This document shows, piece by piece, positions 1-6,073 of a DNA stretch of 6,415 nt. The stretch is from Planctomycetaceae bacterium (GTDB lineage: Bacteria; Planctomycetota; MHYJ01; SBBU01): the NCBI GenBank assembly GCA_005239585.1, contig SBBU01000272.1, positions 1 to 6,415 on the forward strand, given 5' to 3'. The position numbers were made by a program, and so were the translations under genes. Within the stretch, counting starts at the first letter, position 1; every line of letters starts with the position of its first letter. The notes under the pieces were generated by a model. The model saw only the letters and a list, made by a program, of their open reading frames with translations. It was not told the DNA's origin and did not search any database.

Positions 1-648
1 CTTTCTTTTGCATTAATGTTCTTTCCTCTTATTGACAAGAATGTAAATACCTACAATGATCTTGCAATTTTTCTAGCTGCCATTTCTATAGAGGTTACAG
101 TAGGCATTTTAATAGGGTTAATAGCCAGTTTTATATTCATGGCTGTTCAATTAGCTGGGCAGCTAGTAGATCAGGAACTTGGCTTGTCATTGGCAAATAT
201 AATTGACCCTATAACTAATCTACAGGTCTCGATCATAGGCCAGTTAAAACTATTTGTAGCAACGCTTATCTACCTCTCAATAAATGGGCATCACTTTCTC
301 ATAACAGGAATACTTAAAAGCTTTCAATCAGTGCCACTATTAGGTTTTTCTCCCTCGAAGGAATTTGCCATTTATGTAAGTGACACGCTGATTCAGGATC
401 TACTTAAAATAGCGTTTGTAATTGGAGCTCCCGTTGTTGTTTCTGTACTTCTGGTCACTATTTCTATGGGTTTTATGGCAAGAGTATTTCCACAGTTAAA
501 TATTTTTATTGTAGGCTTTTCTGTAAGAATACTGGTTGGGTTTATTGTGCTTTTTGTATCCATGTCAACATTTGCTGTAGTTATTCAAAAACATCTTCTT
601 GACTATAACGGGACGATGATAAAGGTTTTAGAGTTAATGAAAGGATAA
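1..648 (+). CDS. fliR: Flagellar export apparatus protein FliR (5'-truncated by window edge)
   Basis: FliR is an inner-membrane protein of the flagellar type III export gate, where it assembles with FliP and FliQ into the core channel. The reading frame is open from base 1 (L-S-F-A-L-M...), so the gene starts upstream. The ATG at 16 is an internal methionine and would leave a 210-residue protein, against about 260 for the family. What is visible is 215 residues, so roughly 45 N-terminal residues are missing. The family hallmark is present: a hydrophobic helix, then AGQLVDQELGLSLANIIDP (about 150-210 nt), followed by long hydrophobic segments near 400-470 and 490-580 and a short polar tail ending VLELMKG. 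The stop at 646-648 lies 6 bases before flhB, and the end of the gene carries the flhB ribosome binding site. The order fliR-flhB-flhA agrees with the call. Confidence 0.93.
   Translation, partial: LSFALMFFPLIDKNVNTYNDLAIFLAAISIEVTVGILIGLIASFIFMAVQLAGQLVDQELGLSLANIIDPITNLQVSIIGQLKLFVATLIYLSINGHHFLITGILKSFQSVPLLGFSPSKEFAIYVSDTLIQDLLKIAFVIGAPVVVSVLLVTISMGFMARVFPQLNIFIVGFSVRILVGFIVLFVSMSTFAVVIQKHLLDYNGTMIKVLELMKG
640..645 (+). promoter_or_regulatory. Ribosome binding site of flhB
   Basis: AAAGGA matches six consecutive positions of the canonical Shine-Dalgarno sequence and lies 9 bases before the flhB ATG. It sits inside the last codons of fliR, so a ribosome finishing fliR is delivered onto it, which suggests coupled translation. 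It supports 655 as the flhB start. Confidence 0.75.
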
Positions 649-654
649 TCTTAA

Positions 655-1734
655 ATGCCCGAAGAAACATTTGAAGAGAGAACAGATCCGGCGACTCCGC
701 ATAAAAAGGGTGAAGCTAGACAGAGAGGTCATGTACCGAGAAGTCAAGATCTAAGTGCGGCAGTTATACTTCTTGCGGCAGTAATAGCCTTGAATATATT
801 TGGGAGAGAGTTTGTCAAGACACTGCTGATCCCATTCAAATATTTTTTACAGCATATGCCGGAAATGGCCAGCAATCCGGATACCATAGTTGAAATGATA
901 ATCAAAGGCAGCGTTGCTGTCGGTATTGCATTTTTTCCTTTTATAATTATTGTGACGATTGCAGCGCTTGCCATTAATATATTACAAGTAGGGTTCGTAA
1001 TATCTTTTCAACCACTGACTCCTGATTTGAACAAACTCAATCCTATTTCAGGTATCAGAAAACTTTTTACTCTTCGCAACTTGATGGTTGTTCTAGTCGG
1101 TCTTCTAAAGGTAGCAGCTATTGGTACAGTTACATATTTTACTCTATGGGGCGAAAGAGTAATGTTGGTTAATCTTCTTGATATGGAATTCCAATCAGTT
1201 GTAAAATACATGATAGAGCTTGTCTTTATCCTGTCAGTCAGGTGCACAATGGCGTTATTGTTTATCGGTTTTATTGATTATCTTTATCAGCGATGGCAGT
1301 ACGAACGAGATTTGAGGATGAGTAAGATGGAAATCAAGGAAGAACTGAAGAGATTTGAAGGTGATCCGAAAATCAAGGAAAGAAGAAGGGCAGTGCACAG
1401 GCAGTTAGTGCTTCAAAGAATGTTCCAAAAAGTACCCAGAGCTACAGTGGTAATCACAAATCCAACGGAAATAGCAATTGCGTTGGAATATTCCAAGGGA
1501 ATGGCTGCTCCAGTTGTGGTTGCAAAAGGTATGGGTTTGATTGCTGAAAGAATTAGAAGAATAGCTTTTGAAAATGATGTGCCAATAATACAGCGTCCAG
1601 AACTTGCTCGTGCACTATATCGTCTTTGCGAGGTAGATGATGTGATTCCCGAGAATCTTTATAAAGCTGTCGCGGAAATCTTAGCCTATGTTATTTCATT
1701 GCGCCAGATGCAGGGATTTGCTCCTGTTAAATAA
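655..1734 (+). CDS. flhB: Flagellar export switch protein FlhB, with NPTE variant at the self-cleavage site
   Basis: FlhB is the inner-membrane export component that switches the apparatus from rod/hook to filament substrates; in the family, self-cleavage between Asn and Pro of an NPTH loop underlies the switch. The 359-residue protein starts with the typical cytoplasmic segment (TDPATPHKKGEARQRG, residues 10-25), then has four hydrophobic segments near 33-50, 86-112, 142-163 and 186-207. A basic linker follows (214-262), then the autoprotease-like domain. The cleavage motif is at residues 269-272 and reads N-P-T-E, so the usual His is Glu. Asn269 and Pro270, the bond that is cut, are intact. 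The C-terminal domain continues with VVAKG (287-291) and PELARALY (315-322). Length is slightly below Salmonella FlhB (383) because the C-terminal tail is short. The start has a good ribosome binding site and fits the family N-terminus. It could be a FlhB with altered cleavage kinetics; identity as FlhB is not in doubt. Confidence 0.96.
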   Translation: MPEETFEERTDPATPHKKGEARQRGHVPRSQDLSAAVILLAAVIALNIFGREFVKTLLIPFKYFLQHMPEMASNPDTIVEMIIKGSVAVGIAFFPFIIIVTIAALAINILQVGFVISFQPLTPDLNKLNPISGIRKLFTLRNLMVVLVGLLKVAAIGTVTYFTLWGERVMLVNLLDMEFQSVVKYMIELVFILSVRCTMALLFIGFIDYLYQRWQYERDLRMSKMEIKEELKRFEGDPKIKERRRAVHRQLVLQRMFQKVPRATVVITNPTEIAIALEYSKGMAAPVVVAKGMGLIAERIRRIAFENDVPIIQRPELARALYRLCEVDDVIPENLYKAVAEILAYVISLRQMQGFAPVK

Positions 1735-1742
1735 TTCTATTT

Positions 1743-3815
1743 ATGTTTGATAATATAAGTGCATGGATCACTAAGAATCAGGATATAGTATTTGTCTTCG
1801 CAATTCTTTCGATTGTACTCACTATATTTGTACCTATCCCGGTTGTTTTAATTGATCTTCTGTTGGTAATAAGCATAGCTCTTTCGGTATTGATTTTGCT
1901 CACTGTTATTTACGTACGTGAGCCAATAGATTTCTCTGCATTTCCTTCGGTGTTGTTGGTTAGCACATGCTTTAGATTGGCACTAAATGTAGCGACAACT
2001 AGAGTGATATTAACGAATGGGAGAGAGGGTATTGATGCTGCTGGACAAGTAATAAGAACATTTGGGGATTTTGTAGCAGGCTCAGAGCCTCTTATAGGCT
2101 TTGTTATCTTTTTGATAATCACCATTATCAATTTTGTTGTTATAACTAAAGGTTCTACCCGCATATCAGAGGTAGCTGCGAGATTCACATTAGATGCCAT
2201 GCCAGGAAAACAAATGTCGATAGATGCAGATCTGAATGCAGGTCTAATAAAGGAGGATGAGGCAAGGAAGAGAAGAGAGCGAATTACAAAAGAGGCAGAC
2301 TTTTACGGGGCGATGGATGGCGCTACAAAATTTGTAAGAGGAGATGCACTTGCCGGCATAATTATTACATTTATCAACATCATTGGAGGTTTTATACTCG
2401 GTGCCGTTAAGTTTGGTATGCCTATAGAAAAGTCCTTATATACGTACACAATACTTACGATAGGTGATGGTCTAGTGTCACAGATTCCAGCTTTGTTGGT
2501 ATCACTGGGTGCAGGGTTGATTGTTACAAGGGCTACCGCGACCTCAAATCTAGGCCGCGAATTCATGGGACAGGTCTTTTCTGAGCGCAAAGCACTTCTC
2601 ATTGCAGGTGCTTTTCTCACATTTCTCGTGTTTACACCATTACCTCCTATACAGCTTGTATTTGTAGGTGGTTCGTTGTTTATCATTTATACATTCCTAA
2701 CACGAACTGCCAAACAAGAGGCAAAACAACAGGAAATCAAGAAGCGCGATGAGGAACGCAAACCTGAAAAAGTTGAAGGACTTTTACATGTGGATCCGAT
2801 GGAGCTTGAGGTTGGATATGGACTGATCAAACTTGTTGACCCAAATCAGCAGGGAGTTATCCTAGACAAAATAACTAAGATAAGACGCCAAATGGCTCTT
2901 GATCTTGGGGTAGTAGTTCCACCGATCAGAATAAGGGATAACTTACAACTCGAACCATCTAGTTATGTGGTAAAAATTCGCGGAGTCAGCGTAGGTTCAG
3001 GTTCTGTAATGATGGATTATTATCTTGCAATGAACCCAGGGACTGCTACTGCTCCTCTTGAAGAGGGTATACCAACAAAAGAACCTGCATTTGGGCTTCC
3101 TTCTTACTGGATTAGCGAGTCTTCTAAACAACGTGCTGAAGCGCTTGGTTATACTGTAGTGGACGCATCTACCGTTTTAGCCACACATCTTACCGAACTG
3201 ATAAAGCGAAATGCTTCTGACCTGCTTACTCGTGAGGATGTTACAACACTGGTAAGATCGCTTCGAGAGTCTCATCCGAATCTTGTAGCTGAGATAATTG
3301 ACAAGGGAGCAATCGGCAGCGGCGAACTTCAGAAAGTCCTTCAGAGTCTGCTCTCAGAAGGTGTCTCAATAAGGGATCTTGCTACAGTGGTTGAAACTAT
3401 GGCTGATTGTAAACAAACTCAGATAACAGATACTGAAGATATGACAGAATTTGTGCGAAACGCGCTGGCGAGATTAATCTGTTACAGCTACATGGAAAAG
3501 GACAACAAACTCTATTGTGTTACACTTGATACAAAAGTTGAGGAATTGATAAGATCTGCGGTCGAGAGGCATACACGTGGAACTACTCTAAATCTGGCTC
3601 CAAATGTGATAAACAGAGTGGCAGAGAGAATCATACAGGCAACTGAGAGCTTGATCGCGCAGGGACATGCGCCATTAGTGCTTTGCTCAGGGAGAGTCCG
3701 CCCTCAGGTGAAGAAAATAGCAAATACTCTACAACCAAACATAACTGTACTATCTTATAATGAAATTGTAAAAGAGGTGAGAGTAGAATCTCTTGCAATA
3801 GTGAGTATAGATTAA
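1743..3815 (+). CDS. flhA: Flagellar export gate protein FlhA (FHIPEP family)
   Basis: FlhA forms the nonameric export gate; its membrane part is implicated in proton-driven export and its large cytoplasmic domain docks chaperone-substrate complexes. At 690 residues it is essentially full length (Salmonella 692). The N-terminal half has about eight hydrophobic segments (near 15-35, 37-57, 66-90, 116-136, 203-223, 243-263, 283-300, 303-320). It contains the family signature RLALNVATTRVIL (78-90), the cytoplasmic loop DAMPGKQMSIDADLNAG (151-167) and KFVRGD (196-201). By motif alignment Arg87, Lys196 and Asp201 correspond to the export-critical Salmonella R94, K203 and D208, so all three are kept. 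A charged linker (322-345) leads to the cytoplasmic domain, which begins near VDPMELEVGYGL and includes VVPPIRIRDNLQL (390-402). The ATG is 8 bases after the flhB stop with no visible Shine-Dalgarno, so expression probably relies on coupling to flhB. The start fits, leaving a short polar leader before helix 1. Confidence 0.98.
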   Translation: MFDNISAWITKNQDIVFVFAILSIVLTIFVPIPVVLIDLLLVISIALSVLILLTVIYVREPIDFSAFPSVLLVSTCFRLALNVATTRVILTNGREGIDAAGQVIRTFGDFVAGSEPLIGFVIFLIITIINFVVITKGSTRISEVAARFTLDAMPGKQMSIDADLNAGLIKEDEARKRRERITKEADFYGAMDGATKFVRGDALAGIIITFINIIGGFILGAVKFGMPIEKSLYTYTILTIGDGLVSQIPALLVSLGAGLIVTRATATSNLGREFMGQVFSERKALLIAGAFLTFLVFTPLPPIQLVFVGGSLFIIYTFLTRTAKQEAKQQEIKKRDEERKPEKVEGLLHVDPMELEVGYGLIKLVDPNQQGVILDKITKIRRQMALDLGVVVPPIRIRDNLQLEPSSYVVKIRGVSVGSGSVMMDYYLAMNPGTATAPLEEGIPTKEPAFGLPSYWISESSKQRAEALGYTVVDASTVLATHLTELIKRNASDLLTREDVTTLVRSLRESHPNLVAEIIDKGAIGSGELQKVLQSLLSEGVSIRDLATVVETMADCKQTQITDTEDMTEFVRNALARLICYSYMEKDNKLYCVTLDTKVEELIRSAVERHTRGTTLNLAPNVINRVAERIIQATESLIAQGHAPLVLCSGRVRPQVKKIANTLQPNITVLSYNEIVKEVRVESLAIVSID

Positions 3816-3837
3816 AATTTGAAATTTTTGCCGAAAA
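3813..3837 (+). promoter_or_regulatory. Possible weak sigma-28-type promoter upstream of flhF
   Basis: TAAAATTT (3813-3820, overlapping the flhA stop codon) resembles the sigma-28/FliA -35 box TAAAGTTT. GCCGAAAA (3830-3837) resembles the -10 box GCCGATAA, with one mismatch in each. The gap between boxes is 9 bases where the known optimum is 11, which weakens the case. A transcript starting about 7 bases downstream would have a leader of some 35 bases before flhF. This is the only gap in the cluster large enough for a promoter, and a FliA/WhiG-type sigma factor is encoded 2.2 kb downstream. It could equally be chance in AT-rich DNA. Confidence 0.3.
3814..3828. repeat. AT-only 7-base inverted repeat in the flhA-flhF gap
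   Basis: AAAATTT (3814-3820), one G (3821), then AAATTTT (3822-3828) is a perfect palindrome with 7-base arms around one base. It lies directly after the flhA stop codon. A one-base loop cannot form, so as RNA it would fold into a shorter all-AU stem that is too weak for a convincing terminator. As DNA it is an intrinsically flexible or curved AT tract, and it overlaps the possible -35 element. Confidence 0.5.
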
Positions 3838-3870
3838 AAGTTAAGCTAAATAGCGTAGAATAAAAAGAAC

Positions 3871-3880
3871 GGGAGAGGGG
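3871..3880 (+). promoter_or_regulatory. Purine-rich ribosome binding site of flhF
   Basis: GGGAGAGGGG runs directly up to the flhF ATG. The GGGAG part (3871-3875) is 5 bases from the start, at the short end of functional spacing; the nearer GAGGGG is too close to be the main contact. This is the purine tract that decides 3881 as the flhF start, and an independent strong site fits a gene separated from flhA by 65 bases. Confidence 0.6.
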
Positions 3881-4939
3881 ATGCTTATCAAGAGATATGT
3901 AGGTCAAGATCATCGAGAGATACTAAGACGAATCAAGAATGAACTCGCAGAACCTTGTATTATCAGTGTAAATCAAGTCAAACCGGGTTTCTTAGGAGGT
4001 CTTTTTGCCAAACCTAGATGGGAAATAGTTGCAGGTTCAGGATTTAAGATAGTAAGGGATTTCAAGGGCACTGAGAGTGACCCTAACCTAAAAAAAGAAT
4101 TCGAGTCCATTAAAGATACTGTGAAACTAATCGAGAGGAAGCTATCTGGCTTAAAAGGAGCAGACGAAGAAATTATTCCGGAAATAACCAAGATAGTATC
4201 TGAAAAAATAGCCAAGAAGATAGCTCAACAGCTTGTTAATAAACTTGGATATTCTAATATTAAAGGTAACGGCTCTTTGAGATCATCAATCAAATCTGTA
4301 TTAAAAGATTTGATCAAGTGTAGAGATGGTATCGAATTTAAGAATTCTCAGACTCGCGTAATATTCATAGGCCCTACTGGCGTAGGTAAGACTACAACCA
4401 TTGCTAAAATAATAAGTATTTATTCGTATAAATATGACAAAAAAGTTGCTGTTATAACGAATGATACATATCGACTCGCGGCTGTAAAACAGCTTGAGAG
4501 GTTTTGCCAACTAATACCTGCGCCAATACAGGTATGTGAAACTCCCAGTGAAATCGAGGCGGCTCGGCAGAAATTTAAGGACTTTGATCTCATAGTTGCT
4601 GACACTGCCGGCAGGAGCCAAAAGAACATGATGTCAATCGTTGAGCTTAGAAAAATAATATCTGCATTTGAACCTAATGAGGTGCATCTTGTTATCAGTG
4701 CCGGTACTGATTCAGAGACGCTGAATCAAATTGTAACAAACTTTTCACCATGCGGATTTAATCGTATTGTATTAACAAAGCTCGATGAGGCTGTTAAGGT
4801 AGGTATAATACTAGATTCTCTTGCCCAGACGAATGCTGAGGTTTCATTCATTACAAAGGGACAGCGTGTACCGCAGGACATAGAGATTGCAGATCAAGAA
4901 AGAATAACAAGTATTATAGTTGGAGATGACAGACTGTGA
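3881..4939 (+). CDS. flhF: Flagellar placement GTPase FlhF (SRP-type GTPase)
   Basis: FlhF is the third member of the SRP GTPase family (with Ffh and FtsY). It dimerises on GTP at the membrane and marks where a flagellum is built, and is needed for flagellar assembly in polar and some peritrichous species. Of 352 residues, the first 60 match the FlhF B domain (MLIKRYVGQDHREILRRIKNEL-type start; GFLGGLFAKPRWEIVAG at 36-52). A charged helical N region follows (about 68-158), then the G domain. Visible motifs are the P-loop GPTGVGKTTT (164-173), NDTYRLAAVKQLERF (194-208, the SRP-specific insertion region), DTAGR (241-245), TKLDEA (299-304, guanine specificity) and the closing-loop motif GQRVPQDIEIAD (327-338). 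The length is close to B. subtilis FlhF and much shorter than Vibrio FlhF, mainly in the linker after the B domain. The stop codon overlaps the flhG start, linking it to its regulator. Confidence 0.95.
   Translation: MLIKRYVGQDHREILRRIKNELAEPCIISVNQVKPGFLGGLFAKPRWEIVAGSGFKIVRDFKGTESDPNLKKEFESIKDTVKLIERKLSGLKGADEEIIPEITKIVSEKIAKKIAQQLVNKLGYSNIKGNGSLRSSIKSVLKDLIKCRDGIEFKNSQTRVIFIGPTGVGKTTTIAKIISIYSYKYDKKVAVITNDTYRLAAVKQLERFCQLIPAPIQVCETPSEIEAARQKFKDFDLIVADTAGRSQKNMMSIVELRKIISAFEPNEVHLVISAGTDSETLNQIVTNFSPCGFNRIVLTKLDEAVKVGIILDSLAQTNAEVSFITKGQRVPQDIEIADQERITSIIVGDDRL
4922..4925 (+). promoter_or_regulatory. Ribosome binding site of flhG
   Basis: GGAG lies 10 bases before the GTG at 4936, inside the last codons of flhF. 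Together with the GTGA overlap of flhG start and flhF stop it supports the GTG as the true start. That start also keeps the N-terminal DQA motif in the protein; a later start would lose it. Confidence 0.6.
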
Positions 4940-5838
4940 GACAGGATGAGAAGCGAAACTTTGGCAATATAGTTCCGCGTTCGGAAGAGCATTATACTGA
5001 TCAAGCTTCAGGTCTAAGGATACTCTCGGGTAAGACACGCAGAAAACAGGCAAGAGTAATTGCAGTGACAGGTGGCAAGGGTGGTATAGGAAAAAGTACT
5101 GTTTCGGTTAATCTTGCTATAGCACTTAGTCAAGGGGGCAGGAAGGTAATACTTGTTGATTTGGACCTAGGATTGGGAAATGTAGATATTATGCTAAATG
5201 TTCAACCTATTTATAATCTGAGTCATGTAATTAGTAACCGTCGTAGGCTTGACGAGATAATACACAAGGCAGGTTCGATCTATTTTATACCCAGTGCATG
5301 TGGTGTAGAGGAGCTTGCAAACCTATCTGATCAGGCCAGGAATAACCTTATAGAAGGACTTAAAGAGGTATGTGAAGGCGCAGATTACGTTATATTTGAT
5401 ACGCAGGCTGGTATTTCACGAAACACCATTGGATTTGTTTCATGTACAGATGATTGCATAATTGTTACAACTCCTGATCCTACTGCTGCTGTTGATGCTT
5501 CTGCCGTTGTTAAGCTAATATCGAAGGAATCTGAATATGGGAGACTTCACATACTTGTTAATATGGCTTCCGGCTGTGCAGAAGCTCAGCGAATACTTGA
5601 TGGTATTGCCAAAACGGCCAGTAAATTCTGGAATGTCTATATAAATCGTTTAGGTTATGTTATTAAAGATGACTGTGTTCCTGAGTCAATTAGAAAACAA
5701 CGGCCATTTATAAACTTATATCCGTATTCAAGACCGTCAACGTGCATTCATGCCATTAAAAGTTCGCTTCATAGTGAGCATGAAGAGGCTGAAACAAGGC
5801 CAGGCTTTTTTAAAAGATTGCTTTCAGTATTCAAATAA
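4936..5838 (+). CDS. flhG: Flagellar number regulator FlhG (MinD-family ATPase; YlxH/FleN)
   Basis: FlhG (also called FleN or YlxH) is a MinD/ParA-type ATPase that limits flagellar number. It binds the membrane as an ATP dimer and stimulates the FlhF GTPase through its N-terminus. In this 300-residue protein the activator motif DQASGLR is at 22-28. The deviant Walker A GGKGGIGKST spans 46-55 with signature Lys48 and Lys53. VDLDLGLGNVD (74-84) is the Walker A' region, and the Walker B segment is VIFDTQAGIS (152-161). Other homologues usually have Gly or Ala where Gln157 sits. The last 13 residues (288-300, containing FFKRLLSVF) look like the amphipathic membrane-targeting helix of this family. 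The start is GTG, overlapping the flhF TGA by four bases (GTGA), with GGAG 10 bases upstream. It could be called a generic MinD, but the DQA motif and the flhF neighbour settle it. Confidence 0.96.
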   Translation: MRQDEKRNFGNIVPRSEEHYTDQASGLRILSGKTRRKQARVIAVTGGKGGIGKSTVSVNLAIALSQGGRKVILVDLDLGLGNVDIMLNVQPIYNLSHVISNRRRLDEIIHKAGSIYFIPSACGVEELANLSDQARNNLIEGLKEVCEGADYVIFDTQAGISRNTIGFVSCTDDCIIVTTPDPTAAVDASAVVKLISKESEYGRLHILVNMASGCAEAQRILDGIAKTASKFWNVYINRLGYVIKDDCVPESIRKQRPFINLYPYSRPSTCIHAIKSSLHSEHEEAETRPGFFKRLLSVFK

Positions 5839-5853
5839 TGTAAATTAGCCCAC

Positions 5854-6063
5854 GTGGAGAAGGTTATTGGGGTGGCGCTTGGGCTTGTTGCATTTACAGC
5901 AGTTTGTGTTGTTGGACTGATAGGTCGTGCTTCAGTACAGGACACGCTATTAAAGGCAATTTTTGCGCTTTTAATCGGTTTTATCGCCGGTTGGATTATA
6001 TTTGGGAATTTTGGGATTGGAGTTCTAAAGGGAAACCTGATCAAGAGAGAAGAGGAGAAGTAA
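5854..6063 (+). CDS. Small two-helix membrane protein between flhG and the sigma factor gene, function unknown
   Basis: I do not recognise a named family. The 69-residue product has two hydrophobic segments (about 4-23 and 32-57) joined by a short loop (GRASVQD, 24-30) with one Arg and one Asp. It ends in a strongly charged tail (NLIKREEEK, 61-69). It reads as an integral inner-membrane protein with two helices. The GTG at 5854 is 15 bases after the flhG stop and has no Shine-Dalgarno. An in-frame GTG at 5872 has a good purine tract (GGAGAAGG, 5856-5863) 8 bases upstream and would give 63 residues starting at ALGLVAF, losing only EKVIG. The start is undecided; I list the longer form because it keeps a polar residue pair before helix 1. 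Gene is tightly packed, 10 bases before the sigma gene, so co-transcription is likely. A role in flagellar biogenesis is inference from location only. An overlapping frame nearby (5904-6104) has no family resemblance and is a shadow. Confidence 0.75.
   Translation: MEKVIGVALGLVAFTAVCVVGLIGRASVQDTLLKAIFALLIGFIAGWIIFGNFGIGVLKGNLIKREEEK
5856..5863 (+). promoter_or_regulatory. Possible ribosome binding site favouring a GTG start at 5872
   Basis: GGAGAAGG contains GGAG and AAGG, both partial Shine-Dalgarno matches, 8 bases before an in-frame GTG at 5872. It overlaps the first codons of the longer reading (GTG at 5854). If this is the functional site, the small membrane protein is 63 residues long and begins at ALGLVAF. 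Confidence 0.4.
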
Positions 6064-6073
6064 ACACATTAAT

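Noticed and set aside
16..648. fliR starting at the ATG at 16
   Set aside because: The frame is open to base 1 and a FliR beginning here would lack about 45 residues of the conserved N-terminal membrane region, so this is an internal methionine of a gene cut by the window edge.
744..1247. Antisense open frames opposite flhB
   Set aside because: They have no ribosome binding sites or recognisable domains and lie entirely opposite a well-conserved gene.
1910..2686. Antisense open frames opposite flhA
   Set aside because: Composition and position are those of shadows of a conserved membrane protein gene; no start signal or family motif was found.
3814..3829. Intrinsic terminator after flhA
   Set aside because: The inverted repeat has no G-C pairs and leaves no usable loop at full length, so a stable RNA stem is unlikely despite the following T run.
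3819..3847. Sigma-70 promoter in the flhA-flhF gap (TTGAAA with a -10 near 3842)
   Set aside because: The -10 candidate TAAGCT matches only three of six bases, and the better TAGAAT at 3856 has no -35 at a proper distance.
3973..4629. Antisense open frames opposite flhF
   Set aside because: No start signals, no known motifs, and the plus-strand FlhF motifs run straight through all of them.
4844..5053. Antisense open frame across the flhF/flhG overlap
   Set aside because: It covers the start of flhG and the closing motif of FlhF on the other strand, and has no support of its own.
5769..6044. Antisense open frame opposite the end of flhG and the small membrane protein gene
   Set aside because: Overlaps two plus-strand genes with recognisable features; no ribosome binding site or domain was seen.
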